Of a stretch of 64,000 nucleotides of DNA, positions 26,273 through 36,043 are shown piece by piece. The stretch is from Alphaproteobacteria bacterium (GTDB taxonomy: Bacteria; Pseudomonadota; Alphaproteobacteria; Rhodobacterales; Rhodobacteraceae): assembly GCA_030427405.1 (NCBI GenBank), contig JAUHXK010000005.1, forward strand, positions 62,001 to 126,000, in the 5' to 3' direction. The stretch's first letter is position 1; each line of letters starts with the position of its first letter. Made by a program: the position numbers and the translations under genes. The notes under the pieces are model-generated. The model was not told the origin of the DNA, did no database searches, and was given only the letters and a program-made list of their open reading frames with translations.

Positions 26273-28468
26273 TCAGTAGAAACTTTGCGGGTCGATATCC
26301 ACGGTCAGGCGAATATCACCTTTCAGGCGCAAGGGGGCGATCCAGCGGGCGATGGCATCCTGAATGGGCCCCCCCTTGGGGGCCTTGACCAGCAGGCGCA
26401 CGCGGTGACGCCCGCGGATACGCGCAATCGGTGCCGGGGCCGGACCAAAGACCTGCGCGCCAATCTCACGCAATGGCGCGTCGTTGCGGGCCATCGCATT
26501 GCCCACATCGAAAACCGGCGCGACCTCGGGGCCTGACAGCACGATCCCGGCCATGCGCCCATAGGGCGGCACCCCGGCAGCCTGCCGTCCGGCGGCCTCG
26601 GCCTTCCAGAACCCTTCTTCGTCACCAGACAGAATCGCCCGGATCACAGGGTGTTCGGGCTGAAAGGTCTGTAACAGCGCCTGTCCCGGCTTGTCCGCCC
26701 GCCCCGCGCGGCCCGCGACCTGTCGCATCAGTTGAAACGTCCGCTCAGCCGCGCGCAAATCCGCCCCATGCAGCGAGAGGTCGGCGTCGATCACGCCCAC
26801 CAGCGTCAGCTTGGGAAAATTGTGCCCCTTGGCCACCAGTTGCGTGCCGATGATGATATCTGCATCACCTTTGGCAATTTCTTCGATCTTGGCCTTCAGC
26901 GCCCGCGCCGAGCCGAACAGATCGGAGCTGAGCATCGCGATCCTGGCGTCGGAAAAGGTTGCCTCGGCCTCTTCGGCCAGCCGCTCGATCCCCGGTCCGA
27001 CCGGGGCCAGCTTGCCCTCGACCCCGCAGGACGGACAGGCGTCGGGCATCGGTTTGGTCTCACCGCATTGGTGGCACATCAGGCGCTTGAGGAACCGGTG
27101 CTCGACCATACGCGCATCGCAATGATCACAGGCGATCTGCTCCCCGCACGCCCGGCACAATGTCACCGGGGCATAGCCGCGCCGGTTGATGAACAGCAGC
27201 GATTGTTCGCCCCGTTCAATCCGCTGCAAGACTGCCTGCCGCAGCGATGGGGAAATCCACGTCCCCGGCTGCATCTGCTCGGCCCGCATGTCGATCGGCT
27301 TCATCTCGGGCAGGACCGCATCGCCAAAGCGCGAGGTCAGGTCGATGCGGTCATATTTGCCCGCCTCGGCATTGGCCCAGCTTTCCAGCGACGGCGTAGC
27401 GCTGGCCAGGATCACCCGCCCGCCGCAAATGGCAGAGCGTAGAACCGCCATGTCGCGGGCGCTGTAATGCACACCGTCTTCCTGCTTGTAGGATGTGTCG
27501 TGTTCCTCATCGACCACCACAAGCCCCAGATCGCGAAACGGCAGGAACAGCGCCGACCGCGCCCCGACAACAAGTTGCGCATCGCCCTGCCCGACCATCC
27601 GCCAGACCCGGCGGCGTTCGGTCATGGTCGCGCCCGAATGCCATTCTGCAGGGCGCGCGCCAAACCGCGCCTCGACCCGCGTCAGGAATTCAGCGGTCAG
27701 CGCGATCTCGGGCAGCAGAACCAGCGCCTGCCGCCCCATGCGCAGCGCCTCGGCCACGGCTTCCAGATAGACCTCGGTCTTGCCTGATCCAGTTACGCCC
27801 TTCAGCAAAGTGGTGCCATAGTCGCCGGTGCGCTGCCCCGCCTGCAATCTGGCGACCGCCGCCGCCTGATCTTTGGTCAGATCTTTTCCGGCGCGGTCAG
27901 GATCCAGATGCGGATAGGGCAGATCGCGTGGGCTGTCCTCTTCGCGAACGGCACCCTGTTTCACCAGCCCCTTGACGACCGACGATGTTACCCCGGCCTG
28001 TTCCGCCAGTTCTTTCAGCGTGAAAGCCAGCCCGCCAAAATCGCGCAAGACCTCCAGCACACGGGTGCGCGCGTCGGTCATCCGGTCCGGCTGACCGGTG
28101 CCCAGCCGGTAAACCTTGCGCATCGACGGCGGATCACCCAAGCCCGGCGCGCGCGTTGCCAGCCGTAGCATCGCTGGCATCGGCGTCAGCGTGTAATCGG
28201 CCACCCGGCCCAGAAACACCCGCATTTCCTCGCGCATCGGCGCAACCTCAAGCACGCGGATGACCGACCGCGCCTTGCTTAGGTCAAATCCCCCCTGCCC
28301 CGGCCCCCAAACCACGCCAAGCACCTTGCGCGGGCCCAGCGGCACCTCGACAAAGGCGCCCAGAAAACAACCACCCTCGGGCGCCTTGTAATCCAGCGTC
28401 CGGTCCAGCGGTTGGGTGGTCAGGACCGCCACCAACTCACCTTGGTCGAAATATTCCTTGCCGCTCAA
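26273..28468 (-). CDS. priA: Primosomal replication restart helicase PriA
   Basis: PriA recognises stalled forks and reloads the replisome. In the 731-residue protein the N-terminal DNA-binding domain precedes Walker A GVTGSGKT (224-231) and the DEEH box (320-323). Paired zinc-binding cysteines follow (CRACG, CDHC, CHQCG, CPSCG, about 434-482). The start is TTG at 28468; the ATG five bases upstream is out of frame and ends after two codons. AAGGAT gives a reasonable ribosome binding site. It is divergent from the aldolase gene. Confidence 0.96.
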   Translation of the reverse strand: MSGKEYFDQGELVAVLTTQPLDRTLDYKAPEGGCFLGAFVEVPLGPRKVLGVVWGPGQGGFDLSKARSVIRVLEVAPMREEMRVFLGRVADYTLTPMPAMLRLATRAPGLGDPPSMRKVYRLGTGQPDRMTDARTRVLEVLRDFGGLAFTLKELAEQAGVTSSVVKGLVKQGAVREEDSPRDLPYPHLDPDRAGKDLTKDQAAAVARLQAGQRTGDYGTTLLKGVTGSGKTEVYLEAVAEALRMGRQALVLLPEIALTAEFLTRVEARFGARPAEWHSGATMTERRRVWRMVGQGDAQLVVGARSALFLPFRDLGLVVVDEEHDTSYKQEDGVHYSARDMAVLRSAICGGRVILASATPSLESWANAEAGKYDRIDLTSRFGDAVLPEMKPIDMRAEQMQPGTWISPSLRQAVLQRIERGEQSLLFINRRGYAPVTLCRACGEQIACDHCDARMVEHRFLKRLMCHQCGETKPMPDACPSCGVEGKLAPVGPGIERLAEEAEATFSDARIAMLSSDLFGSARALKAKIEEIAKGDADIIIGTQLVAKGHNFPKLTLVGVIDADLSLHGADLRAAERTFQLMRQVAGRAGRADKPGQALLQTFQPEHPVIRAILSGDEEGFWKAEAAGRQAAGVPPYGRMAGIVLSGPEVAPVFDVGNAMARNDAPLREIGAQVFGPAPAPIARIRGRHRVRLLVKAPKGGPIQDAIARWIAPLRLKGDIRLTVDIDPQSFY

Positions 28469-28558
28469 CGCATATCCTTGGGCCGGGGGGTTTCAGCATG
28501 TCTTTCTTTGGGGTAAAGCCATCCGCGACCAAGGCCAACCCATCAAAGGACTGCCCTC

Positions 28559-29212
28559 ATGAAATTCTTTGTAGACACTGCCGAGATCGACGCCATCGCC
28601 GAGTTGAACGACCTGGGCATGGTGGACGGCGTGACCACCAACCCGTCGCTGATCCTGAAATCGGGCCGCGACATCCTGGAAGTGACCAAGGAAATCTGCG
28701 ACCTGGTCGACGGCCCTGTCTCGGCCGAAGTAGTCGCAACCGAGGCCGACGACATGATCGCCGAAGGCCGCAAGCTGGCCAAGATTGCCCCCAATATCGC
28801 CGTGAAAGTGCCGCTGACATGGGCCGGGCTGAAGACCTGCAAAACTTTGTCCGATGAAGGCCAGATGGTCAACGTCACCCTGTGTTTTTCGACCAACCAG
28901 GCCATTCTGGCGGCCAAAGCCGGCGCGACCTTTATCTCTCCCTTTATCGGGCGGTTGGACGACATCAACCTGGATGGCATGGACCTGATCGCCGATATCC
29001 GCCAGGTCTATGACAATTACGGGTTCGAGACCGAGATCCTGGCGGCCTCGATCCGCACGGTGAACCACATCACCGACAGCGCCCGTATCGGTGCGGACGT
29101 GATCACCGCACCGCCCGCCGTGATCAAGAAACTGGCCGACCACCCGCTGACCGACAAGGGCCTGGAAACCTTTTTGGCGGATTGGGCCAAGACCGGTCAG
29201 AAAATCCTCTGA
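28559..29212 (+). CDS. fsa: Transaldolase-like fructose-6-phosphate aldolase
   Basis: A 217-residue protein of the small transaldolase subfamily (FSA/TalC type, about 220 residues). The Schiff-base lysine is Lys83 in IAVKVPLT, and the VTTNPSLI motif at residues 25-32 is conserved. Members either cleave fructose 6-phosphate to glyceraldehyde 3-phosphate and dihydroxyacetone or act as transaldolase; sequence alone does not decide. AAAGGA precedes the ATG. It is divergent from priA and followed by a GC-rich hairpin. Confidence 0.9.
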   Translation: MKFFVDTAEIDAIAELNDLGMVDGVTTNPSLILKSGRDILEVTKEICDLVDGPVSAEVVATEADDMIAEGRKLAKIAPNIAVKVPLTWAGLKTCKTLSDEGQMVNVTLCFSTNQAILAAKAGATFISPFIGRLDDINLDGMDLIADIRQVYDNYGFETEILAASIRTVNHITDSARIGADVITAPPAVIKKLADHPLTDKGLETFLADWAKTGQKIL

Positions 29213-29234
29213 CCATAGCCACAACAGACCAGCC

Positions 29235-29258
29235 GCGCGGCGCCTCTCGGCGCCGCGC
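29235..29258 (+). terminator. GC-rich hairpin after the aldolase gene
   Basis: A perfect 10-bp stem (29235-29244 with 29249-29258) and a 4-base loop, 23 bases after the aldolase stop; a second small hairpin follows (CCCGG / CCGGG, 29259-29277). There is no T-run, so it may act by Rho-dependent or other means. Confidence 0.4.
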
Positions 29259-29420
29259 CCGGCCCAACTGACCGGGCCTGATCTATGATCACGCCCCGGC
29301 AGGCGGGAGCTCAGCTTTTCCGCAATCACGCTCAAAACCACTTTGACGTGCATTTTTTCCAAGGCAATTCCGGCAACCCGTGATATAAACCGCCCAACAA
29401 AAAGAATGACCGGACAGGAC

Positions 29421-30128
29421 ATGAGCAGCAATCCGAAACTCGAGGATAACCTCCGGGCCGCTATTCTTGCGGAACCCGACGCCGTGCTGGATGACAAGGA
29501 CCTGATGCAGGCGCTTGTCGCGGCGAATGAACGGGCGCGGGGCGACAATATCATCGATTTGCGCGGCATCGCCATGCAGCGCCTCGAGGCCCGGCTGGAC
29601 CGGCTTGAAGACACCCACCGTTCGGTGATCGCCGCCGCCTATGAAAACCTTGCCGGAACCAATCAGGTGCATCGCGCCATCCTGCGCCTGCTGGAACCGG
29701 TCGATTTCGAAGATTTCCTGCGGGCTTTGGGAAATGATGTGGCAGATATCCTGCGCGTGGACAGGATCACGCTGGTCCTGGAAACAACCCTTGCCCGGAA
29801 AGACCCCGCCATCGACAAATTGGGCGGCGTTCTGACGGTTGTCGAACCCGGCTTTGTGAATGCCTACTTTGCCCATGACCGAAACGGTCAGGTTCGCGAC
29901 GTCACGCTGCGCGAAATCCGCCAGCCCGAGGCGAAGATCTACGGCACATCAGCTGGACATCTGAGGTCCGAGGCCTGCCTGTTGCTTGATCTCGGAGAGG
30001 GCCGCCTGCCGGGAATGATCGTCATGGGTGCCCGCGATCCGCGGCATTTCACACCGCAATTGGGCACGGACCTTTTGTCCTTTTTTGCAGGCGTGTTCGA
30101 ACGCTCGATGCGCCACTGGTTGTCGTGA
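29421..30128 (+). CDS. DUF484 family protein
   Basis: A 235-residue GAF-like protein of the DUF484 family. The N-terminal helix (about residues 25-70, including RGIAMQRLEARLDRLEDTHRSVI) is followed by a GAF-type domain with DFLRALGNDVADILRVDRITLVLE and, near the end, RDPRHFTPQLGTDLLSFFAGVFERS. The start at 29421 follows GGACAGGAC; an in-frame ATG at 29343 is less likely. Its stop overlaps the xerC GTG as GTGA, an association also known from other proteobacteria. The molecular role is unknown. Confidence 0.9.
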   Translation: MSSNPKLEDNLRAAILAEPDAVLDDKDLMQALVAANERARGDNIIDLRGIAMQRLEARLDRLEDTHRSVIAAAYENLAGTNQVHRAILRLLEPVDFEDFLRALGNDVADILRVDRITLVLETTLARKDPAIDKLGGVLTVVEPGFVNAYFAHDRNGQVRDVTLREIRQPEAKIYGTSAGHLRSEACLLLDLGEGRLPGMIVMGARDPRHFTPQLGTDLLSFFAGVFERSMRHWLS

Positions 30129-31045
30129 GCCTGATCTCGCCAGCCTGTCGGGATGCGCTTCAGCATTGGCTCGACAGTCTGAGCGCGCTGGCCGGACGGT
30201 CGGAAAATACCAGATCGGCCTATTGCGGGGACGTGACCGAGTTTCTGTCTTTCATGACCCTCCACAACAGCCAGCGGCAAGGGCTGGCCGCGCTGGAACG
30301 GATTTCGGTTTCGGACATGCGCGCCTGGATGGCCCGTCAACGCGAAACGGGCGTCGGGGCAAGGTCGCTGGCCCGCAAACTGTCAGCCGTAAAGAGCTTT
30401 TATCGCTGGCTGGCGGAACGCGAAGGGTTTGAACCCACCGCCGTATTGTCGACCCGCGCACCGAAATTCACCAAGAAACTGCCGCGCCCACTGGCCGAAG
30501 ATGCCGCGCGGGCGATGATAGATACGGTTGAATTGCAGTCAGGGTCCGACTGGGTTGCCGCGCGGGACGTTGCCGTTGTCACCCTGCTATACGGCTGCGG
30601 TTTACGCATATCCGAGGCGCTGTCACTGACTGGTGCGGATGCTCCGTTACCGGCGACACTGCGCATCACGGGCAAGGGCGGCAAGGAACGGGTCGTGCCG
30701 GTTATCCCCGCAGCACAAAACGCGGTTGATCGTTATCTGCGGCTATGCCCGCATCCTCAATCGCCGTCCGCGGCCTTGTTTCGCGGCGTTCGCGGGGGGG
30801 CGCTGAACCCCCGCGCCATTCAGGGGGTGATGGCCAAGGCCCGAATGCAATTGGGTCTTCCGGCCACGGCAACCCCGCATGCCATGCGCCACAGCTTTGC
30901 CACACATCTGTTGTCAGCGGGCGGCGACCTGCGCGCTATTCAGGAACTTCTGGGGCACGCATCCCTGTCGACGACGCAGGCTTATACCGCCGTGGACACG
31001 GCCCGCCTGATGGAAGTCTACAACAAGGCCCACCCAAAGGCATGA
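30125..31045 (+). CDS. xerC: Tyrosine recombinase XerC
   Basis: XerC resolves chromosome dimers at dif with XerD. The 306-residue protein has an N-terminal SAM-like DNA-binding domain and the full catalytic set Arg161 (GLRISEAL), His252 and Arg255 (HAMRHSFATHL), His278 (LGHASLSTTQ) and Tyr287. The start is GTG, overlapping the DUF484 stop by 4 bases. Its pairing with DUF484 supports chromosomal XerC rather than a mobile integrase. No dif-like site is visible in the window. Confidence 0.95.
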   Translation: MSLISPACRDALQHWLDSLSALAGRSENTRSAYCGDVTEFLSFMTLHNSQRQGLAALERISVSDMRAWMARQRETGVGARSLARKLSAVKSFYRWLAEREGFEPTAVLSTRAPKFTKKLPRPLAEDAARAMIDTVELQSGSDWVAARDVAVVTLLYGCGLRISEALSLTGADAPLPATLRITGKGGKERVVPVIPAAQNAVDRYLRLCPHPQSPSAALFRGVRGGALNPRAIQGVMAKARMQLGLPATATPHAMRHSFATHLLSAGGDLRAIQELLGHASLSTTQAYTAVDTARLMEVYNKAHPKA

Positions 31046-31112
31046 CCTCAATCCCTCCACAAGCCAGCGGACCTGTTCGGTATTTTGCTTTGCATCTGCC
31101 GGGCGCTTCGTA

Positions 31113-31134
31113 CATGACACTGACATGACACTGA
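31113..31134 (+). repeat. 11-bp tandem duplication across the pcs start
   Basis: The unit CATGACACTGA occurs twice in a row (31113-31123 and 31124-31134). The first copy starts a four-codon frame (Met-Thr-Leu-Thr) whose TGA overlaps the pcs ATG. This looks like a recent local duplication that created a tiny upstream reading frame. Confidence 0.6.
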
Positions 31135-31820
31135 GATTCAAAGCACTGGCCGTCCACCTGTTCACCGCGACCGGTGCCGTATTCGCGATGCTGGCCATGC
31201 TGGCCGCTGTCGAGGAAAAGTGGAGCCTGATGTTCCTGTGGCTTGTCGTGTCCTTCGTGGTCGACGGCATCGACGGCCCGCTTGCCCGCCATTATCACGT
31301 CAAGAAAAACGCGCCCGAATTCGATGGCGTTCTGCTGGATTTGATCATCGACTATCTGACTTACGTGTTCATTCCAGCCTATGCGCTGTTCAAATCCGGA
31401 TTGATGGACGGTTGGACCGGCTGGTTCGCGATCATCATCATCACCTTTGCCAGCGCGATGTATTTCGCGGATACGCGGATGAAGACCAAGGATAATTCGT
31501 TCTCCGGCTTTCCCGGATGCTGGAACATGGTTGTCGTCGTCGTTTTCGCGCTGGAGCCGAATTTCTGGGTCAGCCTGATTTTGGTGACGCTTCTGGCGGT
31601 GGCCATGTTCCTGCCGCTCAAGTTCATTCACCCGGTTCGCACCGAGCGTTGGCGCAAACTGTCCCTGCCTATGGCCCTGGCCTGGACATTTTTTGCCGGA
31701 TGGGCGGCCTGGGTAGATTTCCACCCCGAAAGCTGGGCGCATTGGGGCCTGGTCGTCACCAGCTTGTACCTTGTCTTTGCAGGCATTGCACAGCAACTGA
31801 TCCCGCAACGCGCGGCCTGA
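31125..31820 (+). CDS. pcs: Phosphatidylcholine synthase
   Basis: A 231-residue CDP-alcohol phosphotransferase with about eight membrane segments. It joins CDP-diacylglycerol and choline to form phosphatidylcholine. The signature is complete: D50-G, A54-R55, then 12 residues to G68, D72 and D76, as in bacterial Pcs. The following DYLTYVFIPAYALF and ADTRMKTKDNSFSGFPGCWN segments are typical of the family. It lies 79 bases after xerC and is convergent with the Gre-like gene. An 11-bp duplication surrounds the start codon. Confidence 0.93.
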   Translation: MTLRFKALAVHLFTATGAVFAMLAMLAAVEEKWSLMFLWLVVSFVVDGIDGPLARHYHVKKNAPEFDGVLLDLIIDYLTYVFIPAYALFKSGLMDGWTGWFAIIIITFASAMYFADTRMKTKDNSFSGFPGCWNMVVVVVFALEPNFWVSLILVTLLAVAMFLPLKFIHPVRTERWRKLSLPMALAWTFFAGWAAWVDFHPESWAHWGLVVTSLYLVFAGIAQQLIPQRAA

Positions 31821-31850
31821 CGTCAGACCTGCACAGGCTGGTCCGAGGTC

Positions 31851-32318
31851 TTACAGGACTTCCTGCACTTCGAATTCGGTGCCGTTATGGGTGAAGAAAT
31901 CACCTTGCTGCAAACCTGCCATTGCCAGGTAAATGGGGCTTTGGGTTGAAATCCCCATATAGGTCCGGCCATCGACCTCGAACCGGGTCGTTGAAACACA
32001 AACCACGAAACTGCGGTTATTGAACCGGATCACCGCACCAGGTCTGACCGTGTCAGTCAGGCTGAAATCCGTATTCTCGATCACGTCGATCTTGGCGTGG
32101 TGGGCGTGCACCGGGGCGTCGAAAGCTGCGGCCAGGTCGGCATTCTCGCGCGAGGCCGCGATATCGTCCTTGTCGTGCCCTTCCCGGTCGTCCAACTGAG
32201 AATCCCGCAGGAACGCGTCATAATGGGCCTGCGCCGTTGCAAGCTCTTGCGCCTCAAGCGACATCAGGCGGTCGACAATGGCCTTTTTCCGGGCAGCCGG
32301 TTCGGTCCGAGCAGTCAT
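31851..32318 (-). CDS. GreA/GreB-like protein, divergent
   Basis: A 155-residue protein. The N-terminal part (about residues 8-65) is helical and charged, and could be a shortened coiled coil. The C-terminal domain (about 75-155) resembles the FKBP-like domain of Gre factors, especially GISTQSPIYLAMAGLQQGDFFTHNG, which parallels the Gre SPIA..L.G...GD pattern. Gre factors rescue backtracked RNA polymerase. The N-terminal coiled coil here is short and divergent, so cleavage-stimulating activity is doubtful. It is convergent with pcs and monocistronic. Confidence 0.7.
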   Translation of the reverse strand: MTARTEPAARKKAIVDRLMSLEAQELATAQAHYDAFLRDSQLDDREGHDKDDIAASRENADLAAAFDAPVHAHHAKIDVIENTDFSLTDTVRPGAVIRFNNRSFVVCVSTTRFEVDGRTYMGISTQSPIYLAMAGLQQGDFFTHNGTEFEVQEVL

Positions 32319-32393
32319 GTTTCGCTGTCCTTCGAGTTCCTATCCCCTACAAGTTGGGCTTCAAACTGCGGGATTGCAACAGGATTCAACGGC

Positions 32394-32849
32394 TCAGATC
32401 AGCAAGCTGGCCGCCCCTTCGTGGCGCAGCAGCGCAACCTTGCCTTCGATCCCGCCCTGCCCCGAGAACCCGCCCAGCCCGCTGGCCGCAAGGACGCGAT
32501 GACAGGGGATGATCACCGGAATCGGGTTTGCCCCGCAGGCCTGGCCAACCGCCTGCGCAGGATGGGCAAGCTGCTGCGCAAGCGCGCCATAGGTCCGCGT
32601 TTCGCCAAACGGGATCGCGTAGATCAGATCACAGACTTTTTGTTGAAAGGCTGAACCGGCAATGCGGTAGGGCAGGTCAAACTGCGTAAGCCGCCCTGCA
32701 TCATAAGCTTTGAGCTGCGCCTTGGCTTCTTGCAGCAGCGGCGTCGCCGGGCCATATGCCTGCCCGTCCCACACAAGGCGGGTGATCGCCCCGTCGGTTT
32801 CTTCGACGCCAAGCTGACCGAACCGGGTTTTGACTGCGATCATCGGCAT
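32394..32849 (-). CDS. ogt: Methylated-DNA-protein-cysteine methyltransferase
   Basis: A 151-residue suicide enzyme that transfers alkyl groups from O6-alkylguanine to its own cysteine. The acceptor is Cys116 in VIIPCHRV, and the preceding helix-turn-helix recognition stretch includes TRTYGALAQQL. The start is taken as ATG at 32849; GTG at 32855 and ATG at 32843 are close alternatives. There is no Ada regulatory domain. It lies 90 bases downstream of ileS on the same strand. Confidence 0.92.
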   Translation of the reverse strand: MPMIAVKTRFGQLGVEETDGAITRLVWDGQAYGPATPLLQEAKAQLKAYDAGRLTQFDLPYRIAGSAFQQKVCDLIYAIPFGETRTYGALAQQLAHPAQAVGQACGANPIPVIIPCHRVLAASGLGGFSGQGGIEGKVALLRHEGAASLLI

Positions 32850-32939
32850 GACCACAGCGTTTCAGATCAGCCCGGCCGGCGCAAGGCGGGTTTGCCCCGG
32901 TCCGACCGAAGAACGGCAGGCCGGGGGCGATGTGTTCCC

Positions 32940-35879
32940 TCAGCCCAGCGCCTCGTCACAGCGGCCGCAGACGCCCGCATGGGAATGGCGACCGACATCG
33001 GGCAGGATTTTCCAGCACCTGTGGCACTTTTCGCCCTCGGCCTTTTCGAATACGACGCCTACGCCTTCGATTTCCGGCACCCGGAACGCCTCGGACGGGG
33101 CCGGGTCGGCTGACACGGTCAGGCCAGAGGTGATGCACAGGTCATCCACATCGAAAGAGGCCAGCAATTCGCGTGTCTCCTTGTCTTCGACATGCACGAT
33201 TGGCGCGGCTTCAAGACTGGATCCGATCACCTTGTCCTGACGCTGAACCTCCAGCGCGGCGGTCACGGCGCGGCGTACGCGGCGGACCTTGGCAACAGCC
33301 TCTTCCAACGCGGCATGGCGCCAATCGGCCGGTGTCTCCGGGAAATCCACCAGATGGACCGAGCTGTCGTCGCCGGGGAACCGCTCCAACCAGACCTCTT
33401 CCATGGTGAAGACCAGAACCGGCGCCAGCCATGTGGTCAGGCGGTGGAACAGGATATCCAGCACGGTGCGGGCCGCGCGACGGCGCAGGCTATCGCCGTC
33501 GCAATACAGCGCGTCCTTGCGGACGTCGAAGTAGAAGGATGACAGATCAACCGTTGCAAAGGTGAAGACCGCGCTGAAAACGCCCTGGAAATCGAACTCT
33601 GCATAGCCTTTGCGGACCTGTTCATCCAGATCGGCCAGACGGCTGAGTACCCAGCGCTCCAGACGCGGCATATCCTCGGGCGCGACACGGTCGGCCTCGC
33701 TGAAATCAGCCAACGATCCCAGCATGAACCGCATCGTATTGCGCAGACGGCGATAGCTGTCGGCGGTGCCCTTCAGGATTTCCGGCCCGATCCGCTGGTC
33801 GGCGGTGTAATCGGTCTGGGCCACCCACAGGCGCAAGATATCGGCGCCGTATTGCTTGACGACCTCTTCCGGCACGATGGTGTTGCCCAGCGATTTGGAC
33901 ATCTTGTTGCCCTTGGCATCCAGCGTGAAGCCGTGCGTCACCACGTTGCGATAGGGCGCACGGCCTTTGGTGCCACAGGCTTGCAGCATCGAGGAATGGA
34001 ACCACCCTCGGTGCTGGTCAGTGCCCTCCATGTAGACGTCCGCAATGCCGTCTTCGGTGCCGTCCTCACGGTCGCGCAGAACGAATGCATGGGTCGAGCC
34101 AGAGTCAAACCACACGTCCAGAACGTCGAACACCTGATCGTAGTCCTCAGGGTTGGCGATGCCGTCCAGCACCTGCTCTTTGAACCCGTCGGTGTACCAG
34201 ATATCTGCGCCGTCTTTCTCAAACGCGGCCTTGATGCGCGCGTTGAGGTCTGCGTTGCGCAACAGGTAATCCGCGTCGGTCGGCAGAGCGCCCTTCTTGG
34301 TAAAGCAGGTCAGCGGCACACCCCAGGCGCGCTGGCGCGACAGCACCCAATCCGGGCGCGCTTCGATCATCGAGTACAGGCGATTGCGACCAGTCTGCGG
34401 GGTCCATTTCACCAGCTCGTCAATGGAGCGCAGGGCGCGTTCGCGGATGGTATCCCCCATCTCGCCCATGCCGTCGTCCAGCTTGCGGTCCACAGATGCA
34501 AACCACTGCGGCGTGTTGCGATAGATGATCGGAGCTTTCGAGCGCCACGAATGCGGATAGCTGTGCTTGATCTTGCCGCGCGCCAGCAACCCGCCGACCT
34601 CGGCCAGCTTGTCGATGACGGCTTTGTTCGCGTCGCCCTCACCGCCCTTGCGGGACAGGATGTACTTGCCACCAAAGAACGGCAGATCGGCGCGGAAAGA
34701 GCCATCGTCCATAACGTTATAGGTGATGACCTGTTCCAACATGCCCAGATCGCGATAGAGTTCGAATTCCTCCATCCCGTGCGACGGCGCACAGTGGACA
34801 AAGCCGGTGCCCTCGGTATCGGTCACGAACTCAGCGGCGCGGAAATCGCGGAGATCATCCCATTCACCATTGCCGCCCTCGGCCCCGGCCAGCGGGTGGG
34901 TCAGTTGGACGCCTGCCAGCTCATCGCTGGTCACATCGCGGACGCGAGTCCACTGGTCGTCGTTCAGGCGCGCGCGGCCCAGCACATCAGCAGCCAGATT
35001 GTCGGCCAGCAGGAATTTGTCACCTACAGCGGCCCAGCATTCTTCCGGAGCGCCGGTGACTTCGTACAGGCCGTAAGAGATGTCCTTGCCATACACGACC
35101 GCCTTGTTCGACGGCATGGTCCACGGAGTCGTGGTCCAGATCACCACAAAAGCGTCATCCAAATCGCCCGCATTCACGACCTTGAACTTAACCCAGATGG
35201 TGAAGCTTTCCTTGTCGTGATACTCGACCTCAGCCTCGGCCAGAGCGGTCTTTTCGATGGGCGACCACATAACCGGCTTAGAACCCTGATAGAGCGTGCC
35301 GTTCATCAGGAACTTCATGAACTCGTCCGCGATCACGGCCTCGGCGTGATAGTCCATGGTGATGTAGGGATCGGGCCAGTTGCCGGTGATGCCCAGGCGC
35401 TTGAACTCTTCGCGCTGGATGTCGATCCAGCCTTCGGCGAACTTGCGGCATTCCTGACGGAAATCGACGATGTTCACCTCGTCCTTGTTCTTGCCCTTCT
35501 TGCGATACTGTTCCTCGATCTTCCATTCGATGGGCAGGCCGTGGCAGTCCCAACCGGGCACATAGCGCGCGTCGAAACCCATCATCTGATGGGACCGCAC
35601 GATCATGTCCTTGATGGTCTTGTTCAGAGCGTGACCGATATGCAGGTGACCGTTTGCGTAGGGCGGACCGTCATGCAGGGTGAAAGGCTTGCGTGCATTA
35701 TCATTTTCGCCCGTCCGGGCGAGGGCTTTCTCGCGCAGGCGGTCATAGACGCCGATCTTTTCCCAACGATCCAGCCATGCGGGTTCGCGCTTGGGCAATC
35801 CGGCGCGCATGGGAAATTCGGTCTTGGGCAGGTTCAGCGTGTCTTTGTAGTCAGGTGTTTGGGTCGTGTCGGCGCACAT
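32940..35879 (-). CDS. ileS: Isoleucyl-tRNA synthetase
   Basis: The enzyme charges tRNA-Ile. The 979-residue protein has the class I motifs HIGH (residues 80-83) and KMSKS (659-663), the editing domain in between, and a C-terminal zinc motif CHRCW...CGRC. This is the bacterial type, with full length. It is the last gene of a minus-strand series and starts 164 bases after the DUF2339 gene. No leader regulation of T-box kind is visible. Confidence 0.98.
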   Translation of the reverse strand: MCADTTQTPDYKDTLNLPKTEFPMRAGLPKREPAWLDRWEKIGVYDRLREKALARTGENDNARKPFTLHDGPPYANGHLHIGHALNKTIKDMIVRSHQMMGFDARYVPGWDCHGLPIEWKIEEQYRKKGKNKDEVNIVDFRQECRKFAEGWIDIQREEFKRLGITGNWPDPYITMDYHAEAVIADEFMKFLMNGTLYQGSKPVMWSPIEKTALAEAEVEYHDKESFTIWVKFKVVNAGDLDDAFVVIWTTTPWTMPSNKAVVYGKDISYGLYEVTGAPEECWAAVGDKFLLADNLAADVLGRARLNDDQWTRVRDVTSDELAGVQLTHPLAGAEGGNGEWDDLRDFRAAEFVTDTEGTGFVHCAPSHGMEEFELYRDLGMLEQVITYNVMDDGSFRADLPFFGGKYILSRKGGEGDANKAVIDKLAEVGGLLARGKIKHSYPHSWRSKAPIIYRNTPQWFASVDRKLDDGMGEMGDTIRERALRSIDELVKWTPQTGRNRLYSMIEARPDWVLSRQRAWGVPLTCFTKKGALPTDADYLLRNADLNARIKAAFEKDGADIWYTDGFKEQVLDGIANPEDYDQVFDVLDVWFDSGSTHAFVLRDREDGTEDGIADVYMEGTDQHRGWFHSSMLQACGTKGRAPYRNVVTHGFTLDAKGNKMSKSLGNTIVPEEVVKQYGADILRLWVAQTDYTADQRIGPEILKGTADSYRRLRNTMRFMLGSLADFSEADRVAPEDMPRLERWVLSRLADLDEQVRKGYAEFDFQGVFSAVFTFATVDLSSFYFDVRKDALYCDGDSLRRRAARTVLDILFHRLTTWLAPVLVFTMEEVWLERFPGDDSSVHLVDFPETPADWRHAALEEAVAKVRRVRRAVTAALEVQRQDKVIGSSLEAAPIVHVEDKETRELLASFDVDDLCITSGLTVSADPAPSEAFRVPEIEGVGVVFEKAEGEKCHRCWKILPDVGRHSHAGVCGRCDEALG

Positions 35880-36043
35880 TTGGGGCGTCCTCAGGATGAT
35901 CTTGTCGTATGTGGATCGAAGCGGTCAGTGCGATAGCTCAAGCACCTTTGCCCGGCGTCTCGCGAAATCAGAGCGCCGGGGATATAATTCGAATAATGAT
36001 GGCCAAACGGTCAAACATGGCCGCGCTTATAGGACGCCCGCCC

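Noticed and set aside
25019..26536. Long open frame of 505 codons on the plus strand
   Set aside because: Antisense to the MFS gene; His/Gln/Arg-rich shadow frame.
30125..31045. Tyrosine recombinase as sign of a prophage or genomic island
   Set aside because: It is coupled to DUF484 and matches chromosomal XerC; no attachment site, tRNA or phage gene is nearby.
33852..35936. Long open frame of 694 codons on the plus strand
   Set aside because: Antisense to ileS.
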